Notes: generated by a model from the sequence alone, not told the origin. DNA of 64,000 bases from Enoplolaimus lenunculus (GCA_030248215.1 JASANG010003337.1:248001-312000); one strand, 5' to 3'; shown: positions 48,616 through 59,935, counted from the stretch's first letter. Translations and numbers: made by a program.

Positions 48616-48854
48616 GGCCCAAGTAAACATCAGGGGCGGAACGTTTTTCTGTGTTACTAGAATAGTATAAGCTTAAGTTTTAGACTAATTTTTTGGCTTG
48701 ACTTAGGCTTAGGCTTATGCTTTTGAATAAACTCATTCTTACGCTTGGCTTAGGCTTAAGCTTAGGCTTAGAAATATGCTCATTCTTACGTTTAGATTTA
48801 GGCTGCGACTTAGGCACCAGTTTATAATACTGTTCCGCCCCTGTTCTTCACGTC
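48616..48854. mobile_element. MITE, family C with a perfect 8-bp duplication
   Basis: The ends are GGCCCAAGTAAACATCAGG and CCCCTGTTCTTCACGTC, with three TTAGGC-rich blocks inside. The duplication AAACCAAG is perfect (48608-48615 and 48855-48862). Confidence 0.93.
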
Positions 48855-49264
48855 AAACCAAGTAGCACAAGCCGTACGAAACGGTCTTGAAACTAAGATG
48901 CTATAAAATTCTAAACGCTATTTTTGAAATCAATTCGTTTACGCAATTGCGCAAACTGCAAACCGAATATCTGTTTCGGTTTCTACTAAAAATCAATGTC
49001 AGGTTCGTTTTGCTGTTTTGTTATACAACCTTTTAGATTAGACTGATACTTGTCTATCAAAATAAAACAATATAATTTTTTTACTTATTGTTTTTAGATA
49101 TGATAGAAAACAGTCTGGTTTGGACACCAGGAGAACTTCCTAATGGGTAAACATACTTTGGTTCCGGTTATTTTCGGAAAACAATTGGCTAACAAGAATT
49201 GGAACAATGGTACTCGTGTTCCTCTCACATATTACTTTTTCTCGTATTCCTAGCACTTGCCGAC

Positions 49265-49340
49265 CCTCGAAAACATCTGGGGTGGAACGTTTTTCTGCAG
49301 GACTGCAATAGAGTAAGCTTAAGCTTATGTTAATGGTATA
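49265..49340. mobile_element. MITE, family C, left fragment
   Basis: ACATCTGGGGTGGAACG, TTTTTCTGCAGGACTGCAA and GAGTAAGCTTAAGCTTA match the left part of family C. The rest is lost or unrecognisable, though a short degenerate TTAGGC-like stretch follows to 49390. Confidence 0.65.
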
Positions 49341-49876
49341 CCTTAAATATTAGCCTAAACTTAAGCCCACCCGTTGGCCACAGCCTAAATCCAATTTTAT
49401 TAGTCCGCTGGCATGGTAAGAGTATAGTTTGCGAGTAGGGATACACAAGTACAAAAAAGTATCAAAATCCGCCGAAGTGTGTTATTACCGCCCTTTAAAA
49501 TTAATATAATTGTTAAATTGTTTTCATATTTTTAAAATTAAAAGTTTCAGTTTCCAAGCACAAATTTGATGTTGTAAACTATCGCACATTGACGATGTGT
49601 TTGACAGTTTACAACAAACAAAATTGAAATTTTGCATTTCGATTTGTGTCAAATTCAAAAAAGCACAATTTTAAGCGAGTTTTTTAGTCTGCGTAGTTGA
49701 TTAATCAGGGCAGCTAAGAACTGTTCAATAAACACAATTTTTTGTCAGCAAAATATTTGACAAAAAATGATTTTGAAAAAAACGAAAATGTTGAAATTTG
49801 TTACAATTGAAAATTTATTGAGTCAATTTAAACGTCAACTAAGCGAATTGAACATTCATTAGTAAGTTTGACAAGC

Positions 49877-50133
49877 GCTAGCAGATCTCGAGTTGGGGCG
49901 GGGGTGGGGCGTACGCTCCCCATTCAATTGAAATGTTTTGTGACAAAATGGTAAGGTCCATACTTTACAATTGTTTCACCTCTGAAAAGTTGTTTCAAAA
50001 AAGAATACAATTTCTTCCTCAGAGTTTATTCGGTTACAAATAATAGGCAAGGTCCCTCTCTACCTGACAAATTTTGCGTTTCATAAAATTTGCCAGTTCA
50101 CCCCCCGTCAGAAAGTTTTGGATCCGCCTCTAT
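49877..50133. mobile_element. Family F element with a perfect 8-bp duplication
   Basis: The ends are GCTAGCAGATCTCGAGTTGG and GGATCCGCCTCTAT, with GTTTCATAAAATTTGCCAG inside. The duplication TGACAAGC is perfect (49869-49876 and 50134-50141). Confidence 0.9.
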
Positions 50134-50439
50134 TGACAAGCAATACAGCGTCGTCCAGTATATAACTAATCCTGCTAATAGGTGGGATTTGGTATACATG
50201 ACCGCAATTAAAAAGTTACAAATGTTGCAATATACAAAAGTTTTAAACTGTGAATAAAAACTGCTTGCAGTCTGTCTTAGTGAATTTTCAAGCTTATAAA
50301 AGTTCCTGGCTGAATCAATAAACTGTATTACATTTGCTTCTGCCAAACTGACGAAAAATAGCTTTAGCGAACAGGTGAAAATGATTTAGCTTACACTTTC
50401 CAACATATATAAAAGTTTAGGTTTAGGCTTTGTTGTAGA

Positions 50440-50637
50440 ATTGAGTTGGCTTTTGCATTATCGCTCAAGTTTTTGATACAAGACAAATAAACGTTAATTT
50501 ATAGTTTCAATACCTGATATATCAGTAACCAAGGGCGGCTCAAAAGAAATAACACAAATCACAGGGGTACCCTATGAAGAGTTCAAATAAATATCTGTTT
50601 CCCCTCTTACTGAGACCATAACTGTACCGGGGTGAGG
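50440..50637 (+). mobile_element. Family T right-half fragment
   Basis: GCATTATCGCTCAAGTTTTT, CAATACCTGATATATCAGTA and GGTACCCTATGAAGAGTTC match family T; the terminal CATAACTGTA is diverged. Confidence 0.72.
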
Positions 50638-50946
50638 GTCCATTGCTATGATAAAAGTATTTTTCTAATTTTTTGTTTAAAATCTTGTTAAGGGGGAAGC
50701 CCTTTAAATTGGGGCACGTCGGGTGGCTGTTCCGACCCTGACCAAATACCAGTAGAAAATATACATTATAAACGCTGGGAATGTACTAAAACTGCGGCCT
50801 AATTAATCAAAACCAAAACGTGTACGTATTCGTTGTAACAGATGACACCAAACTTTAATGGACTCTAAATAGCGGGAAACGGCATACTCCGGTCTCATTG
50901 TAGAAGAACTACTTACATCTTAATTCTCGTTTGATGGCCGTCACTT

Positions 50947-51111
50947 CGGGCCCGTAGCCAAAAGGGGGGGGGCAGGAGGGGCTCAGCCCCCCCCTGGAAA
51001 AATTTTGGCCCCCCTAGAAAATTTTCAACCTTGCTTGCAAGTCGTTAAAAATTCTTGAATGCCTCTCTTGAAAAATTCCCCCCCTAGCAAAGTGAGTTGA
51101 CTACGGGCCCG
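50947..51111. mobile_element. MITE, family E with a perfect 8-bp duplication
   Basis: The ends are CGGGCCCGTAGCCAAAAGG and GAGTTGACTACGGGCCCG. A hairpin-prone centre, GGGGCTCAGCCCCCCCCTGG, lies near the left side. The duplication CGTCACTT is perfect (50939-50946 and 51112-51119), which fits hAT-type or another 8-bp integrating superfamily. Confidence 0.93.
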
Positions 51112-51378
51112 CGTCACTTTTGTTTCTATACCGAATCACACTTGACCAGACGTGCTCTCAGCATGTGGTTCCGAACCCATTGTATAATCATTTATATCCG
51201 CGCTAATCTAAAAGATAACAAATCGTTAATACATTCTTCTTGCTCGTACTATCACGCGGCTAAATTAATGCTCTGGTTCAGGTTCTCAATGGACCTTATA
51301 GTAGACCGGACAAGCGGCTTTGAATAAAGAAGTGAAATTTAAATTTTTTTGTCAGGTTTGCAGGGTTAAAATTTAATA

Positions 51379-51835
51379 CTGTATTGACCCGAATAAGAGA
51401 GGGAGGGTTAATAAGAGGGGGGTCCCCATTTTGAGTCCGAATCAATTGGAGTCCGTATCCCTAATAAGAGTCCGTAAGCGGATAGAGTCCCTAAATCCTA
51501 ATTAGATTCCATAAATGTCAAATAACCCTAATTGTAGCGCATAAATGACTCCAGGACCAAATAATTTGAGTTCGAACTTTAAAGCGTACTTAAATTTTGA
51601 AAGTACATTCCTAAGTATAACCTTGCATTAACGCTCAAGCTATTGACACAACACAAATAAACGTTTAATTCAACGGATAATTGCAGTACCGGATATATAC
51701 CATTAACGAAGGACGACGGAGGGCGGGTTAAAAATGAATAAAAATAAATAACTGTCGGTAACCGAATAACAAAGGGAGGTACCCTATGGAAACGCCAAAT
51801 AAATATCAATCCTCCTTTTATTCGGGTCACTACAG
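51379..51835 (+). mobile_element. Full-length MITE, family T, with TA duplication
   Basis: The ends are CTGTATTGACCCGAATAAGA and TTTATTCGGGTCACTACAG, flanked by TA on both sides. It is 457 bp with no coding capacity. The left half carries GAGTCCG-type repeats (GAGTCCGTATCC, GAGTCCGTAAGC). It serves as the reference copy for the family. Confidence 0.9.
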
Positions 51836-52317
51836 TAGGGGGGCGGTGGCGCAGTACCTTCCTACCAATATCTTCGTTCCCGCGGGGCTCTTGGATTTCT
51901 TCAACAGCATAACCGAATCGTCCGTTAAAAATTTTTTTCTTGTCGATATAGGTCTATTTGACCCCTGCAACAATTCAATTGTACCAGAGCTGCAGATGCA
52001 TCAGATATGCGCAATAAACCTGGCGAATTTTAGCCCAAAATTAACCAATCAATTGTTTCAAAATTCGTTTTATGACATAAAAAGATTATAAATATTTCAA
52101 CCAATAGAATTACAAGTAAGAATGCTTTTCATACAGGTTCCTGAATAATGATTACATGTTTGCCAGATTTATACATTGTTAGCCAATTAAAAACGGTCGT
52201 GTAATATATGTTGGAAGCGAGTAACACACTGGTAAATCCAAAGATGCACCTAAGCTAAGGCCATTCAACAGTGAAAAACCAAATTTTTGTATTGAGTATT
52301 GCATTTACCGCGCGGAC

Positions 52318-52620
52318 AAACGTCCCGGTCTGAGATTTCCGGATCCGTCCCCATCTGAGATTTCCGGATCCGTCTCCATCCGAGATTTCCGGATCCGTCC
52401 CCATCTGAGATTTCCGGATCCGTCCCCATCTGAGATTTCAGGATCCGTCCCCATCTGAGATTCCGGATCCGTCCCCATCTGAGATTTCCGGATCCGTCCC
52501 CATTTCAGATTTCCGGATCCGTCCCCATCTGAGATCTCAGGATCCTTCCCCATCTGAGATTTCCGATCTGTCCCCATCTGAGATTTCCGGATCCGTCCCC
52601 ATCTAGATTTCCGGATCCCT
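52318..52620. repeat. 25-bp minisatellite
   Basis: About twelve units of GATTTCCGGATCCGTCCCCA plus TCTGA, with a few one-base losses and CAGGATCC variants. Each unit contains TCCGGATC, so the array has many GGATCC sites. Confidence 0.93.
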
Positions 52621-52906
52621 CCCCTGACGTAACAGTATGGTTAACGGGTTCGTTTGCTTCTAAAAATTTCATACTTACTCTGAGTGTAAGAATGTAAAAT
52701 TACAATCATTTGAATAAGCTTTTCAAATTTGTAAACATAACAAAGTTTGAGATAAAAATGTTATTTTTGCGCTGTCCAAATTTGTTAAACTCTTAATTTT
52801 CTAGGACATTTTTGTGTTGGGTTTGGTCCAGTCTGATCCCTATACTCCGTATTCAGTTATACTTAAAATCTATTTCCAAAATTTAACACGGGATTCAAAT
52901 TATAAC

Positions 52907-53271
52907 TAGGGCAGTTGGGTCACGTTTTGTCACATGTTGATTCGACATCAACACAAATTTCTACTACCATTATATATTAATACGGATAGAGAAAAGTCGA
53001 ATATTATATGATACTGGTATATAAAGCACGGGCACACAGGTTATCTCAACATACAAGTGTTCGAATGTTACATCAGTAGACATTTTTAAAATGATCATAT
53101 GATATTGACAGACGATGTAGCGAATATCATATGATATTGAAAGACAAAACGTGAACGATACATGATGGTAGCAGACAACCACTGTTTTTGGAATATCATA
53201 TTGGGTAAACATCGTAGACAAAATGTTAATCAATGTGTAGAAAGTGACAAAACGTGACCCGAGCGGCCCCA
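52907..53271. mobile_element. Inverted-repeat element with TAGGGCAG-type end
   Basis: TAGGGCAGTTGGGTCACG and GTGACCCGAGCGGCCCCA close on each other; the inner GTCACGTTTTGTCAC pairs with GTGACAAAACGTGAC. The flanks ATTATAAC and TGTATAAC match at six of eight bases, which fits a hAT-type MITE. The interior has ATCATATGATATTG twice. Confidence 0.78.
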
Positions 53272-53279
53272 TGTATAAC

Positions 53280-53862
53280 ATGAATCCCTCATAAACGAAC
53301 CCAATTTCAGTACTGAATCTCAACGCAAAAAATTGAACGAAATTGTTGAACAGGGACAATGGCTTAGATTGGGCTACGCTGGATCCGCCAGATGCAGCAA
53401 CACAACCAATAAACCCTTCATTGTTACGACAGATCCCAGCGCGGATGCTGATAGTTGTACGCGTTGCAGTTGAACGAGTGAAAATTAAGATATAAAACTT
53501 TCGCAACGTAACGATAATTGCAATGAAGATTTGCAAAAGCGATTCACTCAATTTTTAATAAATTTTTGTTCAAAAATAAAAATTTCAAAAAATGAAATAA
53601 TTGCACTGCAAATAAGAATGCAGTTTATAACACAAATACGCAATGTATCGCATAAAATTGGCGATTGTTGCTTAATTTTAAAATTTCAAACGAAAATTGC
53701 ATCCAATTATGCATTATTGTTGCGAATGCGCATGCAATGAAAATAAAGCAACGCTCGTCTGCATGCTAGTGCATATGACTTTGGAACAGTGCGCGAAAAT
53801 TGAGTTTAAAACATTTGGTTTCGTTATGTTCGATGTAAAATGTGATCAAGTTTCGCGAAACG
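53280..53862. other. No gene clearly seen
   Basis: A minus-strand frame covers part of this stretch but includes the neighbouring inverted-repeat element, so it is not gene evidence. Confidence 0.4.
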
Positions 53863-53990
53863 TTTCCCACAGGTCACAAGTTTCCCACAGGTCACAAGTT
53901 TCCCACAGGTTACAAGTTTCCCACAGGTTACAAGTTTCCCACAGGTTACAAGTTTCCCACAGGTCACAAGTTTCCAACAGGTCACAGCCG
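53863..53990. repeat. 18-bp minisatellite, likely SINE tail
   Basis: About seven copies of TTTCCCACAGGTCACAAG with a single common variant (GGTTACAAG). It adjoins the SINE-like body on the minus strand. Confidence 0.9.
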
Positions 53991-53991
53991 A

Positions 53992-54090
53992 AGTTACACT
54001 TCGGATCAATGAGCTGCGCAACAACTGCCGGTCGTTAGAAATTTATCCCTTTCTCACATGAATATTAGCAATTTCACATGAGATGTAGTT
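53992..54090 (-). repeat. SINE body between tRNA head and tandem tail
   Basis: Minus-strand sequence running from the head: CATGTGAAATTGCTAATATT, CATGTGAGAAAGGGATAAAT, then a stem-loop CCGAAGTGTAACTTCGG just before the tail. It is inferred to be the SINE body from its position; no second copy of the body is in the window. Confidence 0.45.
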
Positions 54091-54163
54091 TCAAGCTGAG
54101 ATTCGAACCCCAGTCTCACAGGTGGGAGGCGTTTACGATGTCCACTGAGCAATAGGAGCTTGA
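54091..54163 (-). repeat. tRNA-like SINE head on the minus strand
   Basis: On the minus strand TCAAGCT at 54163 pairs with AGCTTGA ending at 54091. The A box-like TTGCTCAGTGGACATCG and B box GGGGTTCGAATCTC are well kept. Downstream (lower coordinates) lie a body and then an 18-bp tandem tail at 53863-53990. This makes a tRNA-derived SINE more likely than a working tRNA gene. Confidence 0.65.
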
Positions 54164-54642
54164 CGCTCAAGCCCGAGGGGGCTCTCACGTCTTGTGGAGA
54201 TTTAACACTGCGCATATATGTTATAAATGTTAAACACTGCTCACAGTGTGTGTATTGCTTGTACCGTATTGTATTTAGTTGCTCATAGTATACTCTATGA
54301 GCGAATGGGTTAATAAACCGGAAACTTGAAAAACGATGATTAAATGCCTATTAGACAGCGTCGATCGACTAAGAAGTACTAACTCGGCGTCAATAATTTA
54401 ATGTTAAGGGTAAACAGGAGCGCCTACTGAAACTTTGATTTCTGTCCGCAAATTTTTTTGCAAAAGGTTTCAGCGATACGTTTGACCGTCAAGTCCAGAT
54501 TAAAGCTTACGCCAATAAATCTCTTCATTTTGGCCGATTACTGATCCAATAAATGTAGTGTTTTTATAGTCTTAGCAAAATAGACCCGCGAAGCAATCTG
54601 CGCTATGGCATTTAAATGCCAGGTTTAAGCAACATTGTGTTG

Positions 54643-54847
54643 TCTAGCAGATATCCATAGGGCGGCTGGAGGGAGGCGTACGTCATCCAGTAGAATTTTT
54701 GTCACAAAATGGTAACGTCCCTCTTTACTTTACAATTTTTTCCTTCTTTGAAAATTGGCATATATAGAGCATACAGTAAAAATTGCGTTTCATAACTCTC
54801 GCCAGCACTGCACCCGGTTGGTTAGAAATTAACCAATCCGGCGCTGA
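54643..54847. mobile_element. Family F element
   Basis: The ends are TCTAGCAGATATCCATAGGG and CCAATCCGGCGCTGA. The interior has CAGTAAAAATTGCGTTTC. The flanks TTGTGTTG and TTGTGTGG match at seven of eight bases. Confidence 0.88.
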
Positions 54848-55271
54848 TTGTGTGGCGTAGTTTAACTTTATAAAAGTTAAGTACTGTTCAGTCGCAATAT
54901 TTATGAAACCGGTAAACCTAAAGTACCCAACTGTTGAAATGAACCATTCGCGGTGCATATGGTTCAAATGTACGCCCAGTGGTTTGGTATATAAAGCAAA
55001 CAACGCGATCCTTCTCAAATTTCAGTTTCGTAACGCAAACTCGTCTGGCATATGATGACCAGCTCTTGAAACCGCAGTCAGTTGCATGCCTAAAATGTGA
55101 ATTATTTCACTGGAGCTAGAAGTTAGAATATGATCGGGTCTGAAACATTAGAATATATAAACTATTCCAGTAATAGCAACGAAATAATAATGCAACTGAG
55201 GGAAGTTATAAATGCTTGTAGCATTTCGAAGAGAATTTTATGTTAAAGCTAAAAATGTTTTTAAAACCAAT

Positions 55272-55445
55272 GACCAATGTGTAGGACAGGATCGTTACAG
55301 TAGAAAAGCGAATTGCTAAGCCTAAGCCTAAGCGTAAGAATGAGCTATATACCCAAGCCTAGGCACAAAAAATAGTCTAAAGTTGAAGCTTAGTTTATTG
55401 CACACCCACATAAAAAGCGTTCCACCTCTGATCTTTATTCGTGCC
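55272..55445. mobile_element. MITE, family C
   Basis: The ends are GACCAATGTGTAGGACAGG and CCTCTGATCTTTATTCGTGCC in part, with CCTAAG hexamers inside. The flanks AAACCAAT and AACCCAAT match at seven of eight bases. Confidence 0.88.
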
Positions 55446-55892
55446 AACCCAATGAACAAAAAATATAAAGAAAATTTGACCATTAAAACTCTTCGTGGCT
55501 ACAATGTTGTCTTTTCATATTACCAAGTAAAAAGAAATTGAGAAACGATTTTTCTCAGCTAAAAACAGGTCGGAAGCTGAATTTTTAAAAGAAAAATTAA
55601 CTTCCGCCCGCTTGAATAAATATTTAAGCTCCTACTCATCTTCCAAAGAATCCCTTTGAGCGCCAGAGTCGAGCCCGTAAATCACAATTAGACGCATTAA
55701 TATCCTATCACTGATTGCCGCTTTTAACGGTTTATAATCAAAATAAGAACTTATGGTCAGGAATACTAATTTTTACTGTCATAGTAGACAATTGTTTCAA
55801 ATGTAACAAAGATAAACGTAGTGAAATAATGTATTCAATTTCTGTACTGGGTTTCGGTCTGAAACCGTGAAAATGTATTCCAAAATATCCTA

Positions 55893-56213
55893 CTGTAATG
55901 ACTCGAATAAGAGTGTGTTGGGTAATAAGAGGAGTCCCCATTTTGAGCCCGATCAATAGGAGTCCGTATCCCGAATATGAGTCCGTAAACCAAAATTAGA
56001 GTACATAAATGTCAATTATCTCTAATTGCAGCTCATAAATGACTCCAGGACCAAATAATTTGTGTTCGAAACTATAAAGTGTACTTAAATTTTGAAAGTA
56101 CATTCCTAAAGTATAACCTTGCATTATCGCTTAAGCTATTGACACAAAACAAATATACGTTTGATTAAACAGATAATTGGCAGTACCGCATACATATCGT
56201 CAACAAAGGGTGG
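55893..56213 (+). mobile_element. MITE, family T, left part
   Basis: It starts CTGTAATGACTCGAATAAGA and follows the reference through ACTCCAGGACCAAATAATTT to ACAAAGGGTGG. The right third is replaced by ACGGAAACGG-type sequence, which also occurs at about 366-412. Confidence 0.82.
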
Positions 56214-56934
56214 AACAACGGAAACGGATAGTGATCAAAATAACGGAAACGGAAAACGGATATTGAGAGTTTCAAATATGTTTTATTTCTGTCCCAACGC
56301 AATTGAGGCATGCAAATATTTACTTGGCTTTCAAAAAATTTAAAAAAATAGCTCACTCGCATAAATTTGAAAGGTTTTGAATAAATTTCGCAATTATTAT
56401 TTCATAAAACTACTGCAGCAAATCTGTAATGAAAAACTGTGAGATATACATGTGATTTATAACTAATTTTAAACATAGAAATAGCCGATTTTTTTGATAT
56501 TTGTGTAACGGTAACGAAAACGAACACCGATTTTTAGCGGATACGGAGACGGATATCCGGTTACTTCCTGCCAAACATACTAACCAGATTGGTGAAGCCA
56601 AAGATGAAAAATATCGGAGGCGGAACCAAAGTTGCAGGTCGCCAAAAACAAACGAAGCCGCGGGAGCTGAAGCAATATTAATTTCCTAAAATTTAGGTTA
56701 TGTTCACTGAAATTTTAACAATAACCGATAAAATTTTATCAAAAAATAATTATGACCGTTGCTTTTGAGAAATTTTTCAAAATTTTTAACTCAAAATAGC
56801 CTAAAATTTGCATATTCACTAAACGACTGGGGTTTTGTAAGAAAATTTTCGTTATCGAACATGCATCAGCCTACAACAACAACAACACTATTGTATAACC
56901 AGAGACTAATTTTAGTGGCCAACTGAAGCCAAAG

Positions 56935-57283
56935 GGCCAATGTAAAGAACAGGGGAGTGACAGTATTATAAGCATATTCGTAAGCCTAATCATAATCCTA
57001 GCCAAGTAACAAATGGACCAATGTTACTTTTAGGGACGTAACAGTAGATTAAGCGTATTGCTAAGCCTAAGCCTAAGCATTGGAAAAATGTGTTCCTAAG
57101 CCTAAGCCGAAGCAAAAAATTGTAATCTAGAATCTTAATCCACTCTTTTATAGACCCACCCGAAACCTTTACGCCACTTAAAGTAACATGGGCTAAAAAA
57201 TTAGTTTGAAGCTTAAGTTTTACTCGCTTACCCTATTGCAGTCATACAGAAAAACGTTCCACCCCTGATCTTTTACATGGGCC
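56935..57283. mobile_element. MITE, family C, split by a family A insertion
   Basis: The ends are GGCCAATGTAAAGAACAGG and CTGATCTTTTACATGGGCC. The duplication AGCCAAAG is perfect (56927-56934 and 57284-57291). The interior is interrupted by the family A element at 57015-57194; without it the length would be about 170 bp, normal for the family. Confidence 0.93.
57015..57194. mobile_element. MITE, family A, nested inside a family C copy
   Basis: The ends are GGACCAATGTTACTTTTA and TTAAAGTAACATGGGCT, with a CCTAAG array inside. It interrupts the interior of the family C element at 56935-57283, so it inserted later. The flanks are only weakly alike. Confidence 0.88.
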
Positions 57284-57861
57284 AGCCAAAGCCATATCTC
57301 CGATTGTACCCAGCTAATTTAAAGTTTTGAAACATATTTTCGAAGATTAAATTTTTTAAGTAATCCTGAGCAATAGCGTTTTGTCTGACTGGTGTAAATT
57401 CACAAAAGGTTAAACGCAACAATAAAATTTCAAAAATACTGTATTCTGTTTTAACTCAAACTAAAATGCCCACTTATTATTATTATTAAATGACATATTT
57501 TGATAGAAGGCGTCAAAGAAATTGACATGAAACATAGACGATTGTCTCAAACGATAATATAATTTAGTTTAATGAACGTTCCAAGGACAGTTTATAGATA
57601 GTCAGTATGTAGTGTACATCGAAAACTTGGTAATCTTTGAAATTAACACATTCTTTCTTATATATTAGCACAATTTGCATGCTGAGAAATAACTGGCATA
57701 GGTACTACAGACAGCCAGGTTTGAACAAAATTGGTGGTATTCTGGTTCATTCTGGTTTATATTAGTTTATAGTTTTTGAGAAAAATGGGTTTTTTGGCTA
57801 CAACTTCACCAAAACCGGGCAGATAGTTTTCATCTTGAGCTACAACCGCAAGCAAAGTTTT

Positions 57862-58032
57862 ACTAGAAAAAATGCTCAGCACTTGAGCAGCAAGGGATAT
57901 GTTTCATATTCCTATTAAAAGTAAACTAGATCAGCACATTCGCTTGATGTAACCTGGAAAAGTATTAAGAAACAATAGCGTCCAAAATCATGTTAACTAT
58001 TAATTTATCTGAAACATCTTGCGGACAGCAAA
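57862..58032 (+). repeat. Left arm of a recent inverted duplication
   Basis: The sequence from ACTAGAAAAAATGCTCAGC to GCGGACAGCAAA recurs inverted at 58577-58748. By eye about three or four bases differ in 171. The spacer is about 545 bp. Confidence 0.9.
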
Positions 58033-58576
58033 TCTATTTCTAACTATAAACTTTTTGACAGGATTTGTTGGGAATTTTCAGAAATTTCTTAGGGTCGCAG
58101 AGATATGGCTGAGGTATACCGCTCTTTGATTTTGCCACATTAATCGAAGTTGCCAGAATACGGTGCGATTTATAAGCTTCTATAGTCGTGACTATGTGGT
58201 GAAACAGATAACTCGGGTGGGAAATGCGCATTTATAGAATTTGTCACTAAGGTCCAAAACCGAGTAAACTCAAAGTTACTTATAAGTGGAGCTTTTTTAA
58301 ATCATCAATTGCGATTCGTTTTGTAACGTCTGTTTAAGAAAGTATGTAACAAAATTGGTCATCAGGACTAACACAGCCATTATGTCGCCACACAATGCTC
58401 TTATGAAATTCAATTAACTATGGTAATACAAAGCCATAGGTAAATTTAATACGTTCTTGTAGAGAACTTCAATATACATTCATGGATTCCAAGCTAAATC
58501 TGTCTGCATTTCAGAAATTATTTCGCTTTGCATTCAAGAAAAGCATCTGTTTCTTACAAAAAGAAAATTACATAAA

Positions 58577-58748
58577 TTTTGCTGTCCGCAATATGTTTCA
58601 GAAAAATTAATAGTTAACATGATTTTGAACGCTATTGTTTCTTAATACTTTTCCAGGTTACATCAAGCGAATGTGCTGATCTAGTTTACTTTTAATAGGA
58701 ATATGAAACATATCCCTTGCTGCTCAAGTGCTGAGCATTTTTTCTAGT
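58577..58748 (-). repeat. Right arm of the inverted duplication
   Basis: Inverted copy of 57862-58032. It ends about 35 bp before the 18-bp minisatellite. No matching target duplication is evident. Confidence 0.9.
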
Positions 58749-58781
58749 TTCAACCGCTTTACCAAGCTGCTGCATTAATCC

Positions 58782-59935
58782 ATGGGGGTGACACCGTCCG
58801 TTGCGGTGAAGCTAACCGTTTGTGTGAAACCAACCCTTGGGCTGAAACCGACCGTTGAGGGGAAACCAGCCGTTAGGGTGAAACCAACCTCTGGGGCAAA
58901 ATTAACCGCTGGGGTGAAATTAACCGCTGGGGTGAAACGAGCCCCTGGGGTGAAACGAACCGTTGGGGTGAAACCAACCGTTGGGGTGAAACCAACCGTT
59001 GGGGTGAAACCAACCGTTGGGGTGAAACCAACCGTTGGGGTGAAACCAACCGTTGGGGTGAAACCAACCGTTGGGGTGAAACCAACCGTTGGGGTGAAAC
59101 CAACCGTTGGGGTGAAACCAACCGTTGGGGTGAAACCAACCGTTGGGGTGAAACCAGCCGTTGGGGTGAAACCAACCGTTGGGGTAAAACCGATTGTTGG
59201 GGTGAAACGAACCGTTTGGGGTGAAACCAACCGTTGGGGTGAAACCAACCGTTGGGGTGAAACCAGCCGTTGGGGTGAAACCAACCGTTGGGGTGAAACC
59301 AACCGTTGGGGTGAAACCAACCGTTGGGGTGAAACCAACCGTTGGGGTGAAACCAACCGTTGGGGTAAAACCGATTGTTGGGGCGAAACCAACCGCTGAG
59401 GTGAAACCAACCGTTGGGGTGAAACCAACCGTTTGGGGTGAAACCAACCGTTGGGGTGAAACCAACCGTTGGGGTGAAACCAACTGTTGGGGTGAAACCG
59501 ACTGATGGGGTGAAACCAACCGTTAGGGTAAAACCAACCGTTGAGGTAAAACCGACTGTTGGGGTGAAACCAACCGTTGAGGTGAAACCAACCGTTGGGG
59601 TGAAACCAACCGTTGGGGTGAACCAACCGTTGGGGTGAAACTAGCCGTTGGGGTGAAACTAACCGTTGGGGGAAACCAACCGTTGGGGTGAAACCGACTG
59701 TTGGGGTGAAACCAACTGTTTGGGTGAAACCAACCGTTGGCGTGAAACCAACCGTTGCGGTAAAACCGACTGTTGGGGTGAAACCAACCGTTGGGGTTAA
59801 ACCAACCGTAGGGGTGAAAACAACCGTTGGGGCAAAACCAACCGTTGGGATAAACCAACCGTTGGGTTGAAACCAACCCTTGGGTTGAAACCAACCCTTG
59901 GGTTGAAACCAACCCTTGGGGTGAAACTAACCGTA
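58782..59935. repeat. 18-bp minisatellite, largest array in the window
   Basis: More than sixty units of GGGGTGAAACCAACCGTT. The middle is nearly uniform while both edges carry variants (AACCGCTGG, GACTGTTGG, GGGTTGAAACCAACCCTT). Periodicity of 18 keeps several frames open on both strands (up to 283 codons), which are not genes. Confidence 0.95.

Larger units (their letters stand above)
48019..49876. other. AT-rich DNA with two family C pieces only
   Basis: Outside the family C element and fragment there is no open frame of note, and no tandem or inverted repeat. Confidence 0.45.
54164..55892. other. No gene seen outside the F and C elements
   Basis: Moderately AT-rich DNA with no convincing frame or splice pair. 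Confidence 0.4.

Noticed and set aside
58775-59912. Several long open frames (up to 283 codons) with VGVKPT or PNGWFH-like repeats
   Set aside because: They arise on both strands and in several frames from an 18-bp tandem repeat, with no start context, splice signal or non-repetitive part.
58782-59935. Possible CRISPR array
   Set aside because: The units are contiguous without unique spacers, and the context is eukaryotic.
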